Source of the DNA: Bacillota bacterium
Lineage (GTDB): Bacteria; Bacillota; Clostridia; Lachnospirales; CAG-274
NCBI GenBank assembly: GCA_017460805.1
Contig: JAFUAF010000009.1
Span: forward strand, 1 to 63,695
DNA length: 63,695 bases
Direction: 5' to 3'
This document shows, in pieces, positions 7,164 through 16,111 of the stretch (the first letter of the stretch is position 1; each line of letters opens with the position of its first letter). The notes under the pieces were generated by a model that searched no databases, was not told the origin of the DNA, and saw only the letters and a program-made list of their open reading frames with translations. Both the position numbers and the translations under genes were made by a program.

Positions 7164-7814
7164 TTATTTAAAACATTTTTTTATGGATTTAATACTTCCC
7201 GCAACCAATACCCTGTCCTCTTTATGCAGCTGCATATCGGGGTTTATCTCTATCATTACACGGCCGCCTATCTTTATGCCGACTATGTTAAGATTATATT
7301 TGCGCCTTATATTAAGTTCGGCTATCGTTCTTCCGACCCAGTTTTCGGGCGGCTCTATCTCAAAAATCGCACAGGATTCATCAAGCTCTATATAATCAAA
7401 AATATGGTCGGAGCTGTATCGTATCGCCGTCCATTCCGCAAGCTGCTTTTCGGGATAGATTATCTGATCGGCGCCGTTTCTGAGCAAAAATTTTGCGTGT
7501 ACATCGCTTGAAGCGCGCGACACAACATAAGGCGCGCCCATTTCTTTCAGCAGCGAAGTCACTTGAAGTGAGTTTTGAAAACTATCGCCTATCGCCACAA
7601 TACAAAGATCGAAATGATCTATGCCCAATGTCTGCAAAAACTGTTCGTTTGCGGCATTGCCTATCAGCGCATCGGTAACGTATGGCAAAACGGCATTTAC
7701 CTTTTCTTCCTTAGCATCTATCGCCATTATCTGATGCCCAAGCTCATTAAGTTTGTTTATCGTATTTATCCCAAATCTTCCGAGACCTATAACCAAAATT
7801 GATTTCATGCTCAT
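7164..7814 (-). CDS. ktrA: Potassium uptake regulatory subunit KtrA (TrkA family)
   Basis: 216 aa: RCK_N (Rossmann) domain with nucleotide motif VIGLGRFGINTINKLNELGH (residues 6-25) and an Asp after the second strand, then an RCK_C domain from about residue 135. This is the single-RCK KtrA size, half of TrkA. It forms a cytoplasmic ring that gates the KtrB channel in response to ATP/ADP, and in several Firmicutes the RCK_C domain binds c-di-AMP. It is 9 nt from ktrB. Confidence 0.92.
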   Translation of the reverse strand: MSMKSILVIGLGRFGINTINKLNELGHQIMAIDAKEEKVNAVLPYVTDALIGNAANEQFLQTLGIDHFDLCIVAIGDSFQNSLQVTSLLKEMGAPYVVSRASSDVHAKFLLRNGADQIIYPEKQLAEWTAIRYSSDHIFDYIELDESCAIFEIEPPENWVGRTIAELNIRRKYNLNIVGIKIGGRVMIEINPDMQLHKEDRVLVAGSIKSIKKCFK

Positions 7815-7823
7815 TACCTCTTT

Positions 7824-9155
7824 TTATCCTACACTTACCGCTTCCAAAGGATATTTCTTTTCCGATGTTTCTGTTTTCGCGACAGCAGCAAAAATAAGTG
7901 TCAGCCCGCCTACTCTGCCAAAAAACATCAAAAACATAAGTATACACCTTGAAAGCAGGCAAAGTTTTGTTGTTATACCGAGCGAAAGCCCTACCGTTGC
8001 TATTGCCGATGCCGTTTCAAACATACAGCTAAGCAGCGGCAGACCCTCTGTCTTGCTTATTATCAGCGATGATATTACAAACGCCATAACATAAATATAA
8101 AATATTGTCGATGCGCTGTGTATTATCTCGGATGCTATGCGCCTGTTAAATGCGGCCGCTTCTTTTTTTCGGCTGAAAGTCGAAAATGCCGCCATAGTCA
8201 ACACCGCAACGGTATTTATTTTTATTCCGCCCGCCGTTGAACCCGTTGCGCCGCCTATAAGCATAAGCATTATTATCATATAAATTCCGCTTTCACTCAG
8301 TTTTGTCAGATCGACGGTGTTGAAGCCCGCCGTTCTGGGTGTAACGGTCTGAAATGCGGACAGCAGTATTCGTTCTTTTATCGGATAAGCATCAAACTCG
8401 CCGAAGAAAAAATATATAAACGGCAGGACGAGCAAAACAACGCTTGCCGCCAATATCAGCTTGCTTTGAAGTCTGTATTTTTTAAAATCAAGCTTGTCCG
8501 TCTTTATGTCCTCCAGCGTGCCGAAACCTAAGCCGCCCATCAATATAAGCATGATTATTGTCAAATTAACGGAAATATGCCCGCTGTAAGAAGTAAGTGA
8601 CGAAAACTCGCCTTTATCGCCCATAAGGTCAAAGCCTGCATTGCAAAAAGCCGAAACAGAATGAAAGACCGAATATGCAGCGCCTTTTAAAAGACCGTAT
8701 TCGGCGAAAAAAGTCGGAAACAGCAGTATTGCCCCCAATACTTCCGTAATGACAACAGTCTTTACAATAAAATATGTAAACTTGACAATACCGCCTATTT
8801 GCGCCGCGGAGACCGCCTCCTGCATGATCGTGCGCTGCCTGAGCCCTATTTTTCTTTCAAGCAGAGCCGACATAATGATATATACCGTAACAACGCCCAT
8901 ACCGCCTATCTGTATCAAAACCAATATTACAAACTTGCCGAAATTTGACCAGTATGTTGCCGTATCACGCACCACAAGCCCCGTTACGCATACCGCAGAT
9001 GTAGAGGTAAACATTGCATCCAAAAACGATGCACCTCTTCCCGCTGCTGTTGAAACAGGCAGCATCAAAAGCAATGTTCCCGTCATTATCAATATAAAAA
9101 AACTCAATATTATTATCTGAAAAGTTGATAAATGAAATTTGTTTTTTAAAACCAT
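7824..9155 (-). CDS. ktrB: Potassium transporter subunit KtrB (TrkH family)
   Basis: 443 aa integral membrane protein with the four-fold pore repeat of TrkH/KtrB: selectivity-loop segments TSTSAVCVTGL (near 50), SVSAFCNAGFDL, TPRTAGFNTVDL and TASAIATVGLSLG, each with the conserved Gly. The glycine-rich loop GGATGSTAGGIKINT lies before the last repeats. It forms the K+ (Na+-coupled) pore that works with KtrA. First gene of a five-gene minus-strand operon with KtrA, a small unknown protein, and a KdpD/KdpE-like pair. No ydaO-type riboswitch seen upstream. Confidence 0.93.
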   Translation of the reverse strand: MVLKNKFHLSTFQIIILSFFILIMTGTLLLMLPVSTAAGRGASFLDAMFTSTSAVCVTGLVVRDTATYWSNFGKFVILVLIQIGGMGVVTVYIIMSALLERKIGLRQRTIMQEAVSAAQIGGIVKFTYFIVKTVVITEVLGAILLFPTFFAEYGLLKGAAYSVFHSVSAFCNAGFDLMGDKGEFSSLTSYSGHISVNLTIIMLILMGGLGFGTLEDIKTDKLDFKKYRLQSKLILAASVVLLVLPFIYFFFGEFDAYPIKERILLSAFQTVTPRTAGFNTVDLTKLSESGIYMIIMLMLIGGATGSTAGGIKINTVAVLTMAAFSTFSRKKEAAAFNRRIASEIIHSASTIFYIYVMAFVISSLIISKTEGLPLLSCMFETASAIATVGLSLGITTKLCLLSRCILMFLMFFGRVGGLTLIFAAVAKTETSEKKYPLEAVSVG

Positions 9156-9297
9156 ACTTCCACCGCCCTATGTATATTTATCATAACACATACGGCATTA
9201 AAGAGAGATTAAGATTTTTGCGCTGATATTAAAATTGTATAAAGGAAACCTATATAATTAAAGATCATGCAAATTTCTCAATAAAAATTTGAAGAAT

Positions 9298-9338
9298 GAA
9301 TATAAAAAAGGCTGCCGCATTTGTTCTGCGGAAGCCTT
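9298..9338 (-). terminator. Terminator of the mtaB-nuclease-ligA operon
   Basis: Stem AAGGCTGCCGCA / TGCGGAAGCCTT with one bulge; on the minus strand it is followed by TTTTTTAT. It lies just past the ligA stop. Confidence 0.75.
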
Positions 9339-9350
9339 AATAACACATCT

Positions 9351-11288
9351 TTATTCTATCAATTCAAGAAAATCCTCTTCACTTATTATCGGTACGCCAA
9401 GTTCCTTTGCCTTTTTGTTTTTTGAGCTGTTGGAAGTAATGTCGTTATTTATAAGATAGCTTGTTTTTGCGGAAACGCTGCCTGTGGCTTTGCCGCCCAA
9501 CTCCTCTATCTTTGCCTGCAATTCCTTGCGGTTTTTAAAATGATGAACATCACCCGTGATAACAAATATCTTATCTTTTAAAGGCAATTCGCCCTCTGAC
9601 GCTTTTGGAATATCGAATGTCAGCTCCTTACGCAGTTTTTCTATAAGAACAACATGCTTTTCGTCCTTGAAATAATTCTCCGCCGACTGCGCTATTATCT
9701 CGCCGAAACCGTCTATACCGACCAGTTCCTCGGCCTTTGCAGCAAGTATTTTGTCAATATCATGATCGTAATACTTACACAAAAGTTTTGCATTGCTTAG
9801 CCCTACATTTTCTATGCCGAGCGCATATATAAAATTGGGCAGACCGACATTCCTGCTTTTTTCTATTGCAGACATAAGGTTTTCAAACGATTTTTCGCCG
9901 AAACCCTCCAGCCCGACAAGCGTGTCTTTATGCTTTGAAAGTGAATATATATCGGCAAAATCCACCAAAGTATCGGCATTTATAAACTTTTCAAGCGTAC
10001 TTTCGGAAAGTCCTTCTATATTCATTGCGTCACGGCTTACAAAGTGAACAAAACCCATAAGTTTTTTTGCGGGGCAGTCCGTGTTTATACATTTAAGCGC
10101 CTTTCCGTCACGCAGGCTGACTATCTGCGTTTTGCCGCCGCAGACGGGACAGACCGCGGGAATTTCGGCATTATTTGATTTTGTAAGATTTTCCGCTACC
10201 TGCGGGATTATCATATTCGCCTTGTAAACCGTTATCGTATCGCCAAGTCCGAGCTGTAAATTTTCAACTATACTCACATTGTGCAAACTTGCACGTTCCA
10301 CGGTCGTGCCCTCCAGTTCAACGGGGTCAAAGACCGCTATTGGATTTATAAGCCCCGTCCTCGATGCACTCCACTCTATCTCTTTTAAAGTCGTTTCCGC
10401 CGTTTCGTCCGCCCATTTAAAGGCAATGGAATCACGCGGGAATTTTGCGGTCGTACCCAAAGAACGCGAATATTCTATATCATCATAAGTCAGCACAAGG
10501 CCGTCCGTTGCAAAGGGATTATTCGGGATATTTTTTTCAAACTCCCTTACCGTTTTTTCTACATTTTCGGCGTTTACAAATTTTCTTTGAACGGTCTGAA
10601 AACCCTTTTTGTCAAGCCAATCCATTCCCTCGGATTTTTTTGAAAACTCCATGCCCTCCGCCGTCACAAGTGAAAACGCAATAAAACAGACGCTTCTTTG
10701 TGCGCATATCTCGCTGTTTAACTGTCTTACAGTACCGCTGCAAAGGTTACGAGGGTTTTTATATTCGTCCTCGGGGTCAAGACGGCTGTTTATCTGCTCA
10801 AAATCCTTGAAAGAAATTACCGCTTCGCCCCTTAAAACCAACTCGCCTTTAAAATCAAGTTTAAGCGGGATATTTTTGAATGTCAGTGCATTATGCGTTA
10901 TATCCTCGCCAATAATGCCGTTGCCGCGGGTAAGTGCCTGTTTAAGCTCGCCGTCACGGTAGGTCAGCACCACGGTCAAGCCGTCCATTTTATAGGACAA
11001 AAGTCCTGTCTGTGTGCCCAAAAATTCTTCAAGCCTTGACGTTTCCTTTGTCTTGTCCAAAGAAAGCATCGGCGAGGGATGCTCGACCTTTGTCAGATTG
11101 CTTAAAACGGTATAGCCGACCTTTTGTGTCGGGCTGTCCGAAAGGACGATACCCGTTTCGGCCTCCAAAGCAAGTAATTCATCATACAAAGCATCATAAT
11201 CCTTGTCGCTCATTATTTCCTTGTCCTGCTGATAATACGCCTTTGAAGCTCTGTTCAGCAGTTCAACAAGTTCTTTCATTCTTTCCAT
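9351..11288 (-). CDS. ligA: NAD+-dependent DNA ligase LigA
   Basis: 645 aa, slightly shorter than the usual 660-680. Domain Ia (YYQQDKEIMSDKDYDALYDEL), adenylation domain with the active-site lysine in SYKMDGLTV, OB fold, a Cys4 zinc finger (CPVCGG..CINTDCP), helix-hairpin-helix repeats and a C-terminal BRCT domain (FVITGDVHHFKNRKELQ). It seals nicks in replication and repair using NAD+. It lies 12 nt after the secreted nuclease gene in an mtaB-nuclease-ligA operon; start chosen at the ATG after AAAAGGAG. Confidence 0.95.
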   Translation of the reverse strand: MERMKELVELLNRASKAYYQQDKEIMSDKDYDALYDELLALEAETGIVLSDSPTQKVGYTVLSNLTKVEHPSPMLSLDKTKETSRLEEFLGTQTGLLSYKMDGLTVVLTYRDGELKQALTRGNGIIGEDITHNALTFKNIPLKLDFKGELVLRGEAVISFKDFEQINSRLDPEDEYKNPRNLCSGTVRQLNSEICAQRSVCFIAFSLVTAEGMEFSKKSEGMDWLDKKGFQTVQRKFVNAENVEKTVREFEKNIPNNPFATDGLVLTYDDIEYSRSLGTTAKFPRDSIAFKWADETAETTLKEIEWSASRTGLINPIAVFDPVELEGTTVERASLHNVSIVENLQLGLGDTITVYKANMIIPQVAENLTKSNNAEIPAVCPVCGGKTQIVSLRDGKALKCINTDCPAKKLMGFVHFVSRDAMNIEGLSESTLEKFINADTLVDFADIYSLSKHKDTLVGLEGFGEKSFENLMSAIEKSRNVGLPNFIYALGIENVGLSNAKLLCKYYDHDIDKILAAKAEELVGIDGFGEIIAQSAENYFKDEKHVVLIEKLRKELTFDIPKASEGELPLKDKIFVITGDVHHFKNRKELQAKIEELGGKATGSVSAKTSYLINNDITSNSSKNKKAKELGVPIISEEDFLELIE

Positions 11289-11300
11289 AATATTCTCCTT

Positions 11301-12662
11301 TTACGGTTTGCAGTACCCGCAGGGTACATAGCCGTTTTCTGTCAGCTCTTCACGGTCGCCGTTAAAGCCCGCCTTGTTTTTATCGCTCATATCCTCAACC
11401 GCTTTGCAGCTTGGATAATGAAATTTTAAAGTATGCGTATTTACTATGTAATCAAAATCCTTTTCGTTGCCGTCAACGGGCAGAAGTTCAATATTGACTG
11501 TTTCCTCAGCAATAATACTTTCACTCGTCTGCTCCGTTGTTTCTTCCGCCGTTGCTTTTGTTGTTTCCTGCGTTGTGGTTTCGGTCGTTTCTTCTGTGGT
11601 CTTGCCGTAAGTGCCGTTTCTTATCTGTTCGGCGATCTCCGTATCTTCGGAATTTTCGCCGTTTTCATAATTTATTTTTACACCCGGCTGGACGTTGTAT
11701 GCAAAAATATCAAAACTAACACCTTTTCCGTTATCTTCAACTGAATATGCCTGCATTATCACACCGTCGGCAATGGGCGCATCATTTGTATAAACAGGCG
11801 TTACCCTGTACATAACGTGGTTGCCCGTGCGTTTTACATAATCGCAGACCTCTGTTTCAAACGGCAGCATACCCTCGGTATTCATATACCTTGTGCCCGT
11901 TATAAGATTAAGTGCATTGTCGTTTTCGCCCGCAAGCATAAAAGCAATAAGGTGGCAGCGGTTAAAAAGATATTTTCCGTCTATAAAATCGTATTTTGAT
12001 ATATTCCACCCGCTCGGACGGATATTGCCTATACTGCCGCGTTTTTCGGTCGGCATCAGTTCTTTGCCTATACAGGCATTTGCCGTGCCGCAGCGTCCAA
12101 GTTCGTCAAGCGGGCTGTAGTCCTCAAAGGCAATAATATCCGCATTTTCAAACAGCGGCACGTTATAATAAAGGCTGATAACAGGCTCTCCCGAAAATTC
12201 GGGTATATTGTCTGGTGTTATAAATTCTTCGTTAAAATCCTTGTCGGCAACAAAAACCAACTTAGACTCTTTTTCATAATCGACTTTACAGTCAAAAGCC
12301 TCGGCAATAAAACGCAGAGGAACCATTGTTCTGCCGTCTTTTATGCTTGATGCCGCATCGAGCATCATCTCTTCGTCATTCACAAAAGCCGCATTGCTCC
12401 CCAACGTAAGCTCAATGCTTACATCATCTTTATTTACGCTTACAAGGCGGGTCTCGTCGTCAAAATCCACCTCTGCGCCCAAATTTTCACTTATAAATCT
12501 GAGTGGCACAAGCGTTCTTCCGTTTTCGATATACGGCTCGACTTCACTTGTCATTCTTTCGCCGTTTATAACAATATCGCCCGCATAAGCACTTTGCGCA
12601 AAAGCAAAAAGCACCGCCGCCGCAAAAAATATTCTTTTAAAGTTCTCCGTAAACGGTCTCAT
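11301..12662 (-). CDS. Secreted DNA/RNA non-specific endonuclease with copper-amine-oxidase-N and Ada-like end domains
   Basis: About 453 aa. A signal peptide ends near AYA-GD. Residues about 28-145 form the copper amine oxidase N-terminal-like repeat (VEPYIENGRTLVPLRFISENLGAEVDF, then a second copy), a Firmicute envelope-attachment module. A beta-beta-alpha nuclease follows, with NRCHLIAFML supplying the catalytic His and LITGTRYMNTEGMLPFE downstream. A Thr/Glu-rich linker (near 355-390) leads to a C-terminal Cys-rich Ada-like zinc module (KFHYPSCKAV, then PCGYCKP). It probably degrades extracellular nucleic acid. It overlaps the mtaB end; GTG at 12668 is an alternative start. Confidence 0.85.
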   Translation of the reverse strand: MRPFTENFKRIFFAAAVLFAFAQSAYAGDIVINGERMTSEVEPYIENGRTLVPLRFISENLGAEVDFDDETRLVSVNKDDVSIELTLGSNAAFVNDEEMMLDAASSIKDGRTMVPLRFIAEAFDCKVDYEKESKLVFVADKDFNEEFITPDNIPEFSGEPVISLYYNVPLFENADIIAFEDYSPLDELGRCGTANACIGKELMPTEKRGSIGNIRPSGWNISKYDFIDGKYLFNRCHLIAFMLAGENDNALNLITGTRYMNTEGMLPFETEVCDYVKRTGNHVMYRVTPVYTNDAPIADGVIMQAYSVEDNGKGVSFDIFAYNVQPGVKINYENGENSEDTEIAEQIRNGTYGKTTEETTETTTQETTKATAEETTEQTSESIIAEETVNIELLPVDGNEKDFDYIVNTHTLKFHYPSCKAVEDMSDKNKAGFNGDREELTENGYVPCGYCKP

Positions 12663-13932
12663 CTCCACAGTACTCCCCTATTTTAACATTTAAAATTTGA
12701 TTTCTTAAATCGTCCTCGGTCTTTACAAGCACCTTTATATAGTTTTCTGTATGCCCCTCAAAATAGCCGTCCTTATTGCGTATTTCAAACAGTACGGGCA
12801 TAGTTCTTCCCTTTAATTTTTCCGTAAAAGCCTTGTTCAATTCGTCACTTACCGCAATAAGCCTTGCCGCCCTGTCATTTTTCACATCGGGCGGCACCTG
12901 GTTTGGCATTTTTGCCGCAGGCGTACCCGTTTTGGGCGAATACGGGAAAACGTGTATCTTTGAAAGTCCTACCCGTCTTGCAAAATTTATGCTTTCAACA
13001 AAATCTTCCTCGGTCTCGCCCGGAAAACCGACAATGATATCCGTTGTTATTGCAACATCGGGATAAGCCGCGCGCAGCCTGTCAACCGCATGAGCATACT
13101 CGTTTGCAGTGTATCGGCGGTTCATGGCTTTTAACGTCTTGTCACAGCCGCTTTGAAGCGAAAGCGGAAAATGCGCGCATATCTTAGGCATTTTTTTCAT
13201 CTCGGACACAAATTCGTCCGTAACGGCAGTAGGCTCCATAGAACTAAAACGGATACGCTCTATACCGTCAATTTTATTCACCTGTTTTACAATATCTATA
13301 AGATTGGTGCATTTAAGGTCAAGACCGTAGCTTGCAACATGTATACCCGTTAAAACAACTTCTTTAAAGCCGTTTTTTGCAAGCCTTTCCACCTCCTCGA
13401 CAACCTGTTCGGGTCGGCGGCTTCTGACAGGCCCCCGCGCATAAGGAATAATGCAGTAACTGCAATAGCGGTTGCAGCCCTCCTGAATTTTTACATACGC
13501 ACGGGTGCGGTCACGCAGTTTGCTTATCATCAAAGGCTCAAATTCGGTCTCATGCCTTATATCGGTAACAGCATTAAGCACCTTTGTTTCATCGTCATAG
13601 TCTTCTATTATATCCACTATTTGCGAGCGGTGTTTTGTTCCGACCACGATATTTATACCCTCTATATTTGCCACAGTATCGGGTGCGACCTGTGCATAAC
13701 ATCCCGTTGCCGCAACAATGGCGTTGGGATTTTGACGTTTTGCGCGCCTTATCATCTGTCTGGATTTTTTATCGCCGAAATTTGTGACGGTACAGGTATT
13801 TATTATATAAATGTCTGCCAAAGAATCAAAATCCACTATATCATAACCGCGCTGTGCAAAAAGTTCCTGCATAGCTTCGGTATCGTAGAGATTGACCTTG
13901 CAGCCAAGTGTTAAAAACGCAACTTTCTTCAT
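12637..13932 (-). CDS. mtaB: tRNA t6A37 methylthiotransferase MtaB
   Basis: 431 aa. N-terminal UPF0004 domain (TLGCKVNLYDTEAM with the first Fe-S cysteine), radical-SAM domain with CNRYCSYC, and a C-terminal TRAM region. It adds a methylthio group to N6-threonylcarbamoyladenosine at tRNA position 37 to give ms2t6A. The MtaB rather than MiaB assignment rests on the TLGCKVN start and the EGCNRYCSYCIIPYARG form. It heads an operon with the nuclease and ligA and has its own promoter divergent from nagA. Confidence 0.92.
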   Translation of the reverse strand: MKKVAFLTLGCKVNLYDTEAMQELFAQRGYDIVDFDSLADIYIINTCTVTNFGDKKSRQMIRRAKRQNPNAIVAATGCYAQVAPDTVANIEGINIVVGTKHRSQIVDIIEDYDDETKVLNAVTDIRHETEFEPLMISKLRDRTRAYVKIQEGCNRYCSYCIIPYARGPVRSRRPEQVVEEVERLAKNGFKEVVLTGIHVASYGLDLKCTNLIDIVKQVNKIDGIERIRFSSMEPTAVTDEFVSEMKKMPKICAHFPLSLQSGCDKTLKAMNRRYTANEYAHAVDRLRAAYPDVAITTDIIVGFPGETEEDFVESINFARRVGLSKIHVFPYSPKTGTPAAKMPNQVPPDVKNDRAARLIAVSDELNKAFTEKLKGRTMPVLFEIRNKDGYFEGHTENYIKVLVKTEDDLRNQILNVKIGEYCGDETVYGEL

Positions 13933-13966
13933 ATTTGCTACCTCATAAAATCTTAATATTATTAAA

Positions 13967-13995
13967 AGTATACCATATCAGAGTACAATAATCAA
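13967..13995 (-). promoter_or_regulatory. Promoter of the mtaB operon
   Basis: On the minus strand TTGATT (13995-13990), 17 bp, TATACT (13972-13967). Its -35 hexamer lies 2 bp from that of the divergent nagA promoter, so a factor bound here could affect both. Confidence 0.65.
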
Positions 13996-13997
13996 GC

Positions 13998-14026
13998 TTG
14001 ACAGCAACGTATTTTTAACATATAAT
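13998..14026 (+). promoter_or_regulatory. Promoter of nagA
   Basis: TTGACA (13998-14003), 17 bp, TATAAT (14021-14026), a near-consensus SigA promoter 25 bp before the nagA start. Confidence 0.75.
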
Positions 14027-14050
14027 CGCTTTATAAAAGGAGTGAACGGC

Positions 14051-14905
14051 ATGAAACTTGCGGATATACATATACACGGCGGATACGGCATTGACCTGAT
14101 GAAAGCCGATCCAAACGAAATAAAGATCTTATCGGAAAAGCTGAAAAAAGACGGGGTATGCGCATGGACTCCCACCCTTGTGGGCGACACTCTTCCTGTT
14201 CTTGAAGAAAGGATAAAAGCGATAGCCGAAGCAGACTGCAAAGAGATAATCGGCGTACATATAGAAGGTCCTTTTATAAGCAAAAACAAAAGCGGTGTTC
14301 TGCCCAAGGAAAATATTATCCCCTGTGACAAAAAATATTTTGATGTGCTGTCACAATACGGACTTAAACTGCGTTTTACAATAGCGCCCGAAAGCGAAAA
14401 CTCTATTGATTTTATAAATTATGTTACAGAAAAAAGCGGCATTGTGACCCTCGGACACAGCGATGATGACGGCACAATGACCCGTGAAGCCATAAAAGCG
14501 GGTGCTGCGGGCTTTACCCACCTTTTTAACGCTATGCGCGGCGTACATCACCGAAACGGCTCTATTGCGCAGACTGCCCTGCTTTCGGGTCTGCCCTGCG
14601 AGATAATATGCGACAAGCACCATTTAAGTCCCGACACGATAAAAATGGTCTATAAGACCATAGGTCTTGAAAATATCATTCTTGTAACAGATGCCATGAG
14701 CGCCATGCAAAGCGCCGCGGGCGAATACGATTTTTGCAATAAAAAAGTATGGTTTGACGGGCAGACGGTCAGCGTAAACGGCATACTTGCGGGCAGCTGT
14801 CTGACTATCCGGAAAGCCCTTGAAAATTTCTGCGAAATAACGGGTGCGGATAAAAAAAACGTGGCCGAAGCCACGCTGAAAAACAGTTTAAAACTTATGC
14901 AATAA
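14051..14905 (+). CDS. nagA: N-acetylglucosamine-6-phosphate deacetylase, short form
   Basis: 284 aa from the ATG after AAAAGGAG (a GTG 9 nt upstream lies within the ribosome site). It matches NagA: metal-site DIHIHGGYG, GVHIEGPFI, LGHSDDD, THLFNAM, ILVTDAM. NagA removes the acetyl group from GlcNAc-6-P in amino-sugar catabolism and wall recycling. The family is usually about 380 aa; here the N-terminal beta-sandwich is missing and the C-terminus is trimmed, leaving essentially the TIM barrel. Since all metal and substrate motifs remain, it may be functional. No nagB or PTS gene is adjacent. Confidence 0.82.
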   Translation: MKLADIHIHGGYGIDLMKADPNEIKILSEKLKKDGVCAWTPTLVGDTLPVLEERIKAIAEADCKEIIGVHIEGPFISKNKSGVLPKENIIPCDKKYFDVLSQYGLKLRFTIAPESENSIDFINYVTEKSGIVTLGHSDDDGTMTREAIKAGAAGFTHLFNAMRGVHHRNGSIAQTALLSGLPCEIICDKHHLSPDTIKMVYKTIGLENIILVTDAMSAMQSAAGEYDFCNKKVWFDGQTVSVNGILAGSCLTIRKALENFCEITGADKKNVAEATLKNSLKLMQ

Positions 14906-14908
14906 AAA

Positions 14909-14931
14909 CCCCGGGCAACTAAAACCCGGGG
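14909..14931 (+). terminator. Terminator-like hairpin after nagA
   Basis: CCCCGGG-caactaaaa-CCCGGGG directly after the nagA stop. The following T tract is poor, so efficiency is uncertain. Confidence 0.55.
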
Positions 14932-15049
14932 TATTCAACTAACCAAATAGTAACCCAATAAAAGCAGCCAAATATCGACATTTCAATAAAATACAGTAAA
15001 AACACTTGCAGGAATGAAGCGATCATCTCTTGCAGGTGCTTTTTGTTTT

Positions 15050-15452
15050 GTCCGATTTTGGGCGCAGAAAAATCCGTAGCTTGGGTGGCTGCGGATTTCT
15101 GCTGATCGGACTATTTTATTTTTTCGGCAGAGAATTTTTCGGAGAAATATTTTCTCTATTCCTGCCGCTTTGGAAATGGGCGTTGAAGTGTTCCGCAAAG
15201 ACAATATTTTTGTCTTGCGATATATTTCCGTACAAAATAACATTTCTTCCGCCCATTTCACATACCGCCGACACAAGCGCAATATTACCGTTACAACATT
15301 GCGCATAGGTGGTCTACCGCTTTTTACAAGTAAAATTTGTGTCGTCGGTATGGCAAGCTCCAAAGTGAACGCCAAATGCGTTCACTTCGGAGCTTGCGAG
15401 GCGGGCGTTGCCCTCCTTCGAACCACCCATTGTGACCGAAGCAAGCTTCGGT
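15050..15452. repeat. Array of consecutive hairpins without coding capacity
   Basis: In 400 bp at least seven stems follow one another: 15050-15111 (two nested stems, GTCCGAT/ATCGGAC and GCAGAAAAATCCGTAGC paired with 15088-15102), 15125-15167 (CGGCAG/CTGCCG), 15173-15259 (GAAATGGGCG/CGCCCATTTC around an inner CGCAAAGACA stem), 15261-15352 (16-bp stem, one mismatch, around GCGCAAT/ATTGCGC), 15353-15397 (20-bp stem, one mismatch), 15398-15419, and 15435-15452 (ACCGAAGC/GCTTCGGT). The short ORFs crossing it have no recognisable product. It may be a structured RNA, a fold-back element or nested palindromic insertions. Confidence 0.75.
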
Positions 15453-15682
15453 AAAATATAATTCTTATAATAATTTGAAATAAAATTTATGAATGAGATT
15501 ATAAAAAGCACTCATCCGAGTAATAACGGAATGTCTTAACAGATTTACAGATTATCGCTCGCGCATATCTCCGTTTCCTGTAAGATAGGTGTAATCCGCT
15601 TAAACAGCGACCGTGACACAGAACCGTCACCCGTCCCACACATAAGATCCTTTTATTTTTCAGACAGCCAGCTCTTAAATAA
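15453..15682. other. Spacer with a degenerate clostridial palindrome half
   Basis: AT-rich spacer. At 15615-15637 ACACAGAACCGTCACCCGTC resembles one arm of the GGACGGTTCT palindrome found in full at 27062-27120. I see nothing else in it. Confidence 0.45.
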
Positions 15683-16015
15683 TCACAAAACATGCAAATC
15701 GTCAATAACAGTTTTAATATCATCACCACAAATAGATATTTCACAAATCAATGTTAGATCACTTCTCTGATTATCTATAATTAAATCCAAGTATGTAACA
15801 TAACATTCTATATTCTTAACTTTTATATATCTAAAGAATTTTTTGTACTCATCTTCGTCTATTTCAGAAAACTCACCACCATAATCCTCAAGTATAAAAT
15901 TTATTGAATTTGCAGAAATGTTTTTTATACATCCTCTTTCTTGTAATTCATTATATTTTTTTTCTCTTAATAATTTCACTATATTCAATGCGTGCCTGAA
16001 TAATAATTCATCCAT
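15683..16015 (-). CDS. Hypothetical protein resembling the DUF7668 family
   Basis: 110 aa from the ATG at 16015, which has CAGGGGGT upstream; an in-frame start at 16063 would run through the palindrome at 16058-16080. The C-terminus QRSDLTLICEIS..IDDLHVL resembles the RSDLTLELT..IDDIHVL ending I associate with DUF7668. No catalytic motif is evident. It lies alone in a repeat-rich stretch and its A/T content is higher than that of the surrounding core genes, which suggests acquisition. Confidence 0.6.
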   Translation of the reverse strand: MDELLFRHALNIVKLLREKKYNELQERGCIKNISANSINFILEDYGGEFSEIDEDEYKKFFRYIKVKNIECYVTYLDLIIDNQRSDLTLICEISICGDDIKTVIDDLHVL

Positions 16016-16057
16016 ATTTAGTTTTACCCCCTGTTTCCAGGAATTCTTGTTGGTAAG

Positions 16058-16080
16058 AGACAAGGGACGGTTCTTTGTCT
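16058..16080. repeat. Short clostridial GGACGGTTCT palindrome
   Basis: AGACAA-gggacggttct-TTGTCT, a perfect 6-bp stem with the GGGACGGTTCT core in the loop, followed by CCTGTCC. It is a short relative of the 59-bp palindrome at 27062-27120 and sits just downstream of the RAYT pseudogene. Confidence 0.6.
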
Positions 16081-16111
16081 CCTGTCCTCAATTCTTCTAT
16101 ATCCCATTCCA

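Noticed and set aside
9156..9300. Possible c-di-AMP (ydaO) riboswitch upstream of ktrB
   Set aside because: The spacer is too short and none of the conserved motifs of that class is visible.
15405..15432. TTCGAACCACC resembling a tRNA T-arm
   Set aside because: No acceptor, D or anticodon arm can be built around it; it is part of the hairpin array.
15050..15452. CRISPR array or integron attC cluster
   Set aside because: The hairpins differ from one another, there are no direct repeats with spacers, no cas or integrase gene, and no attC R/L box pattern.
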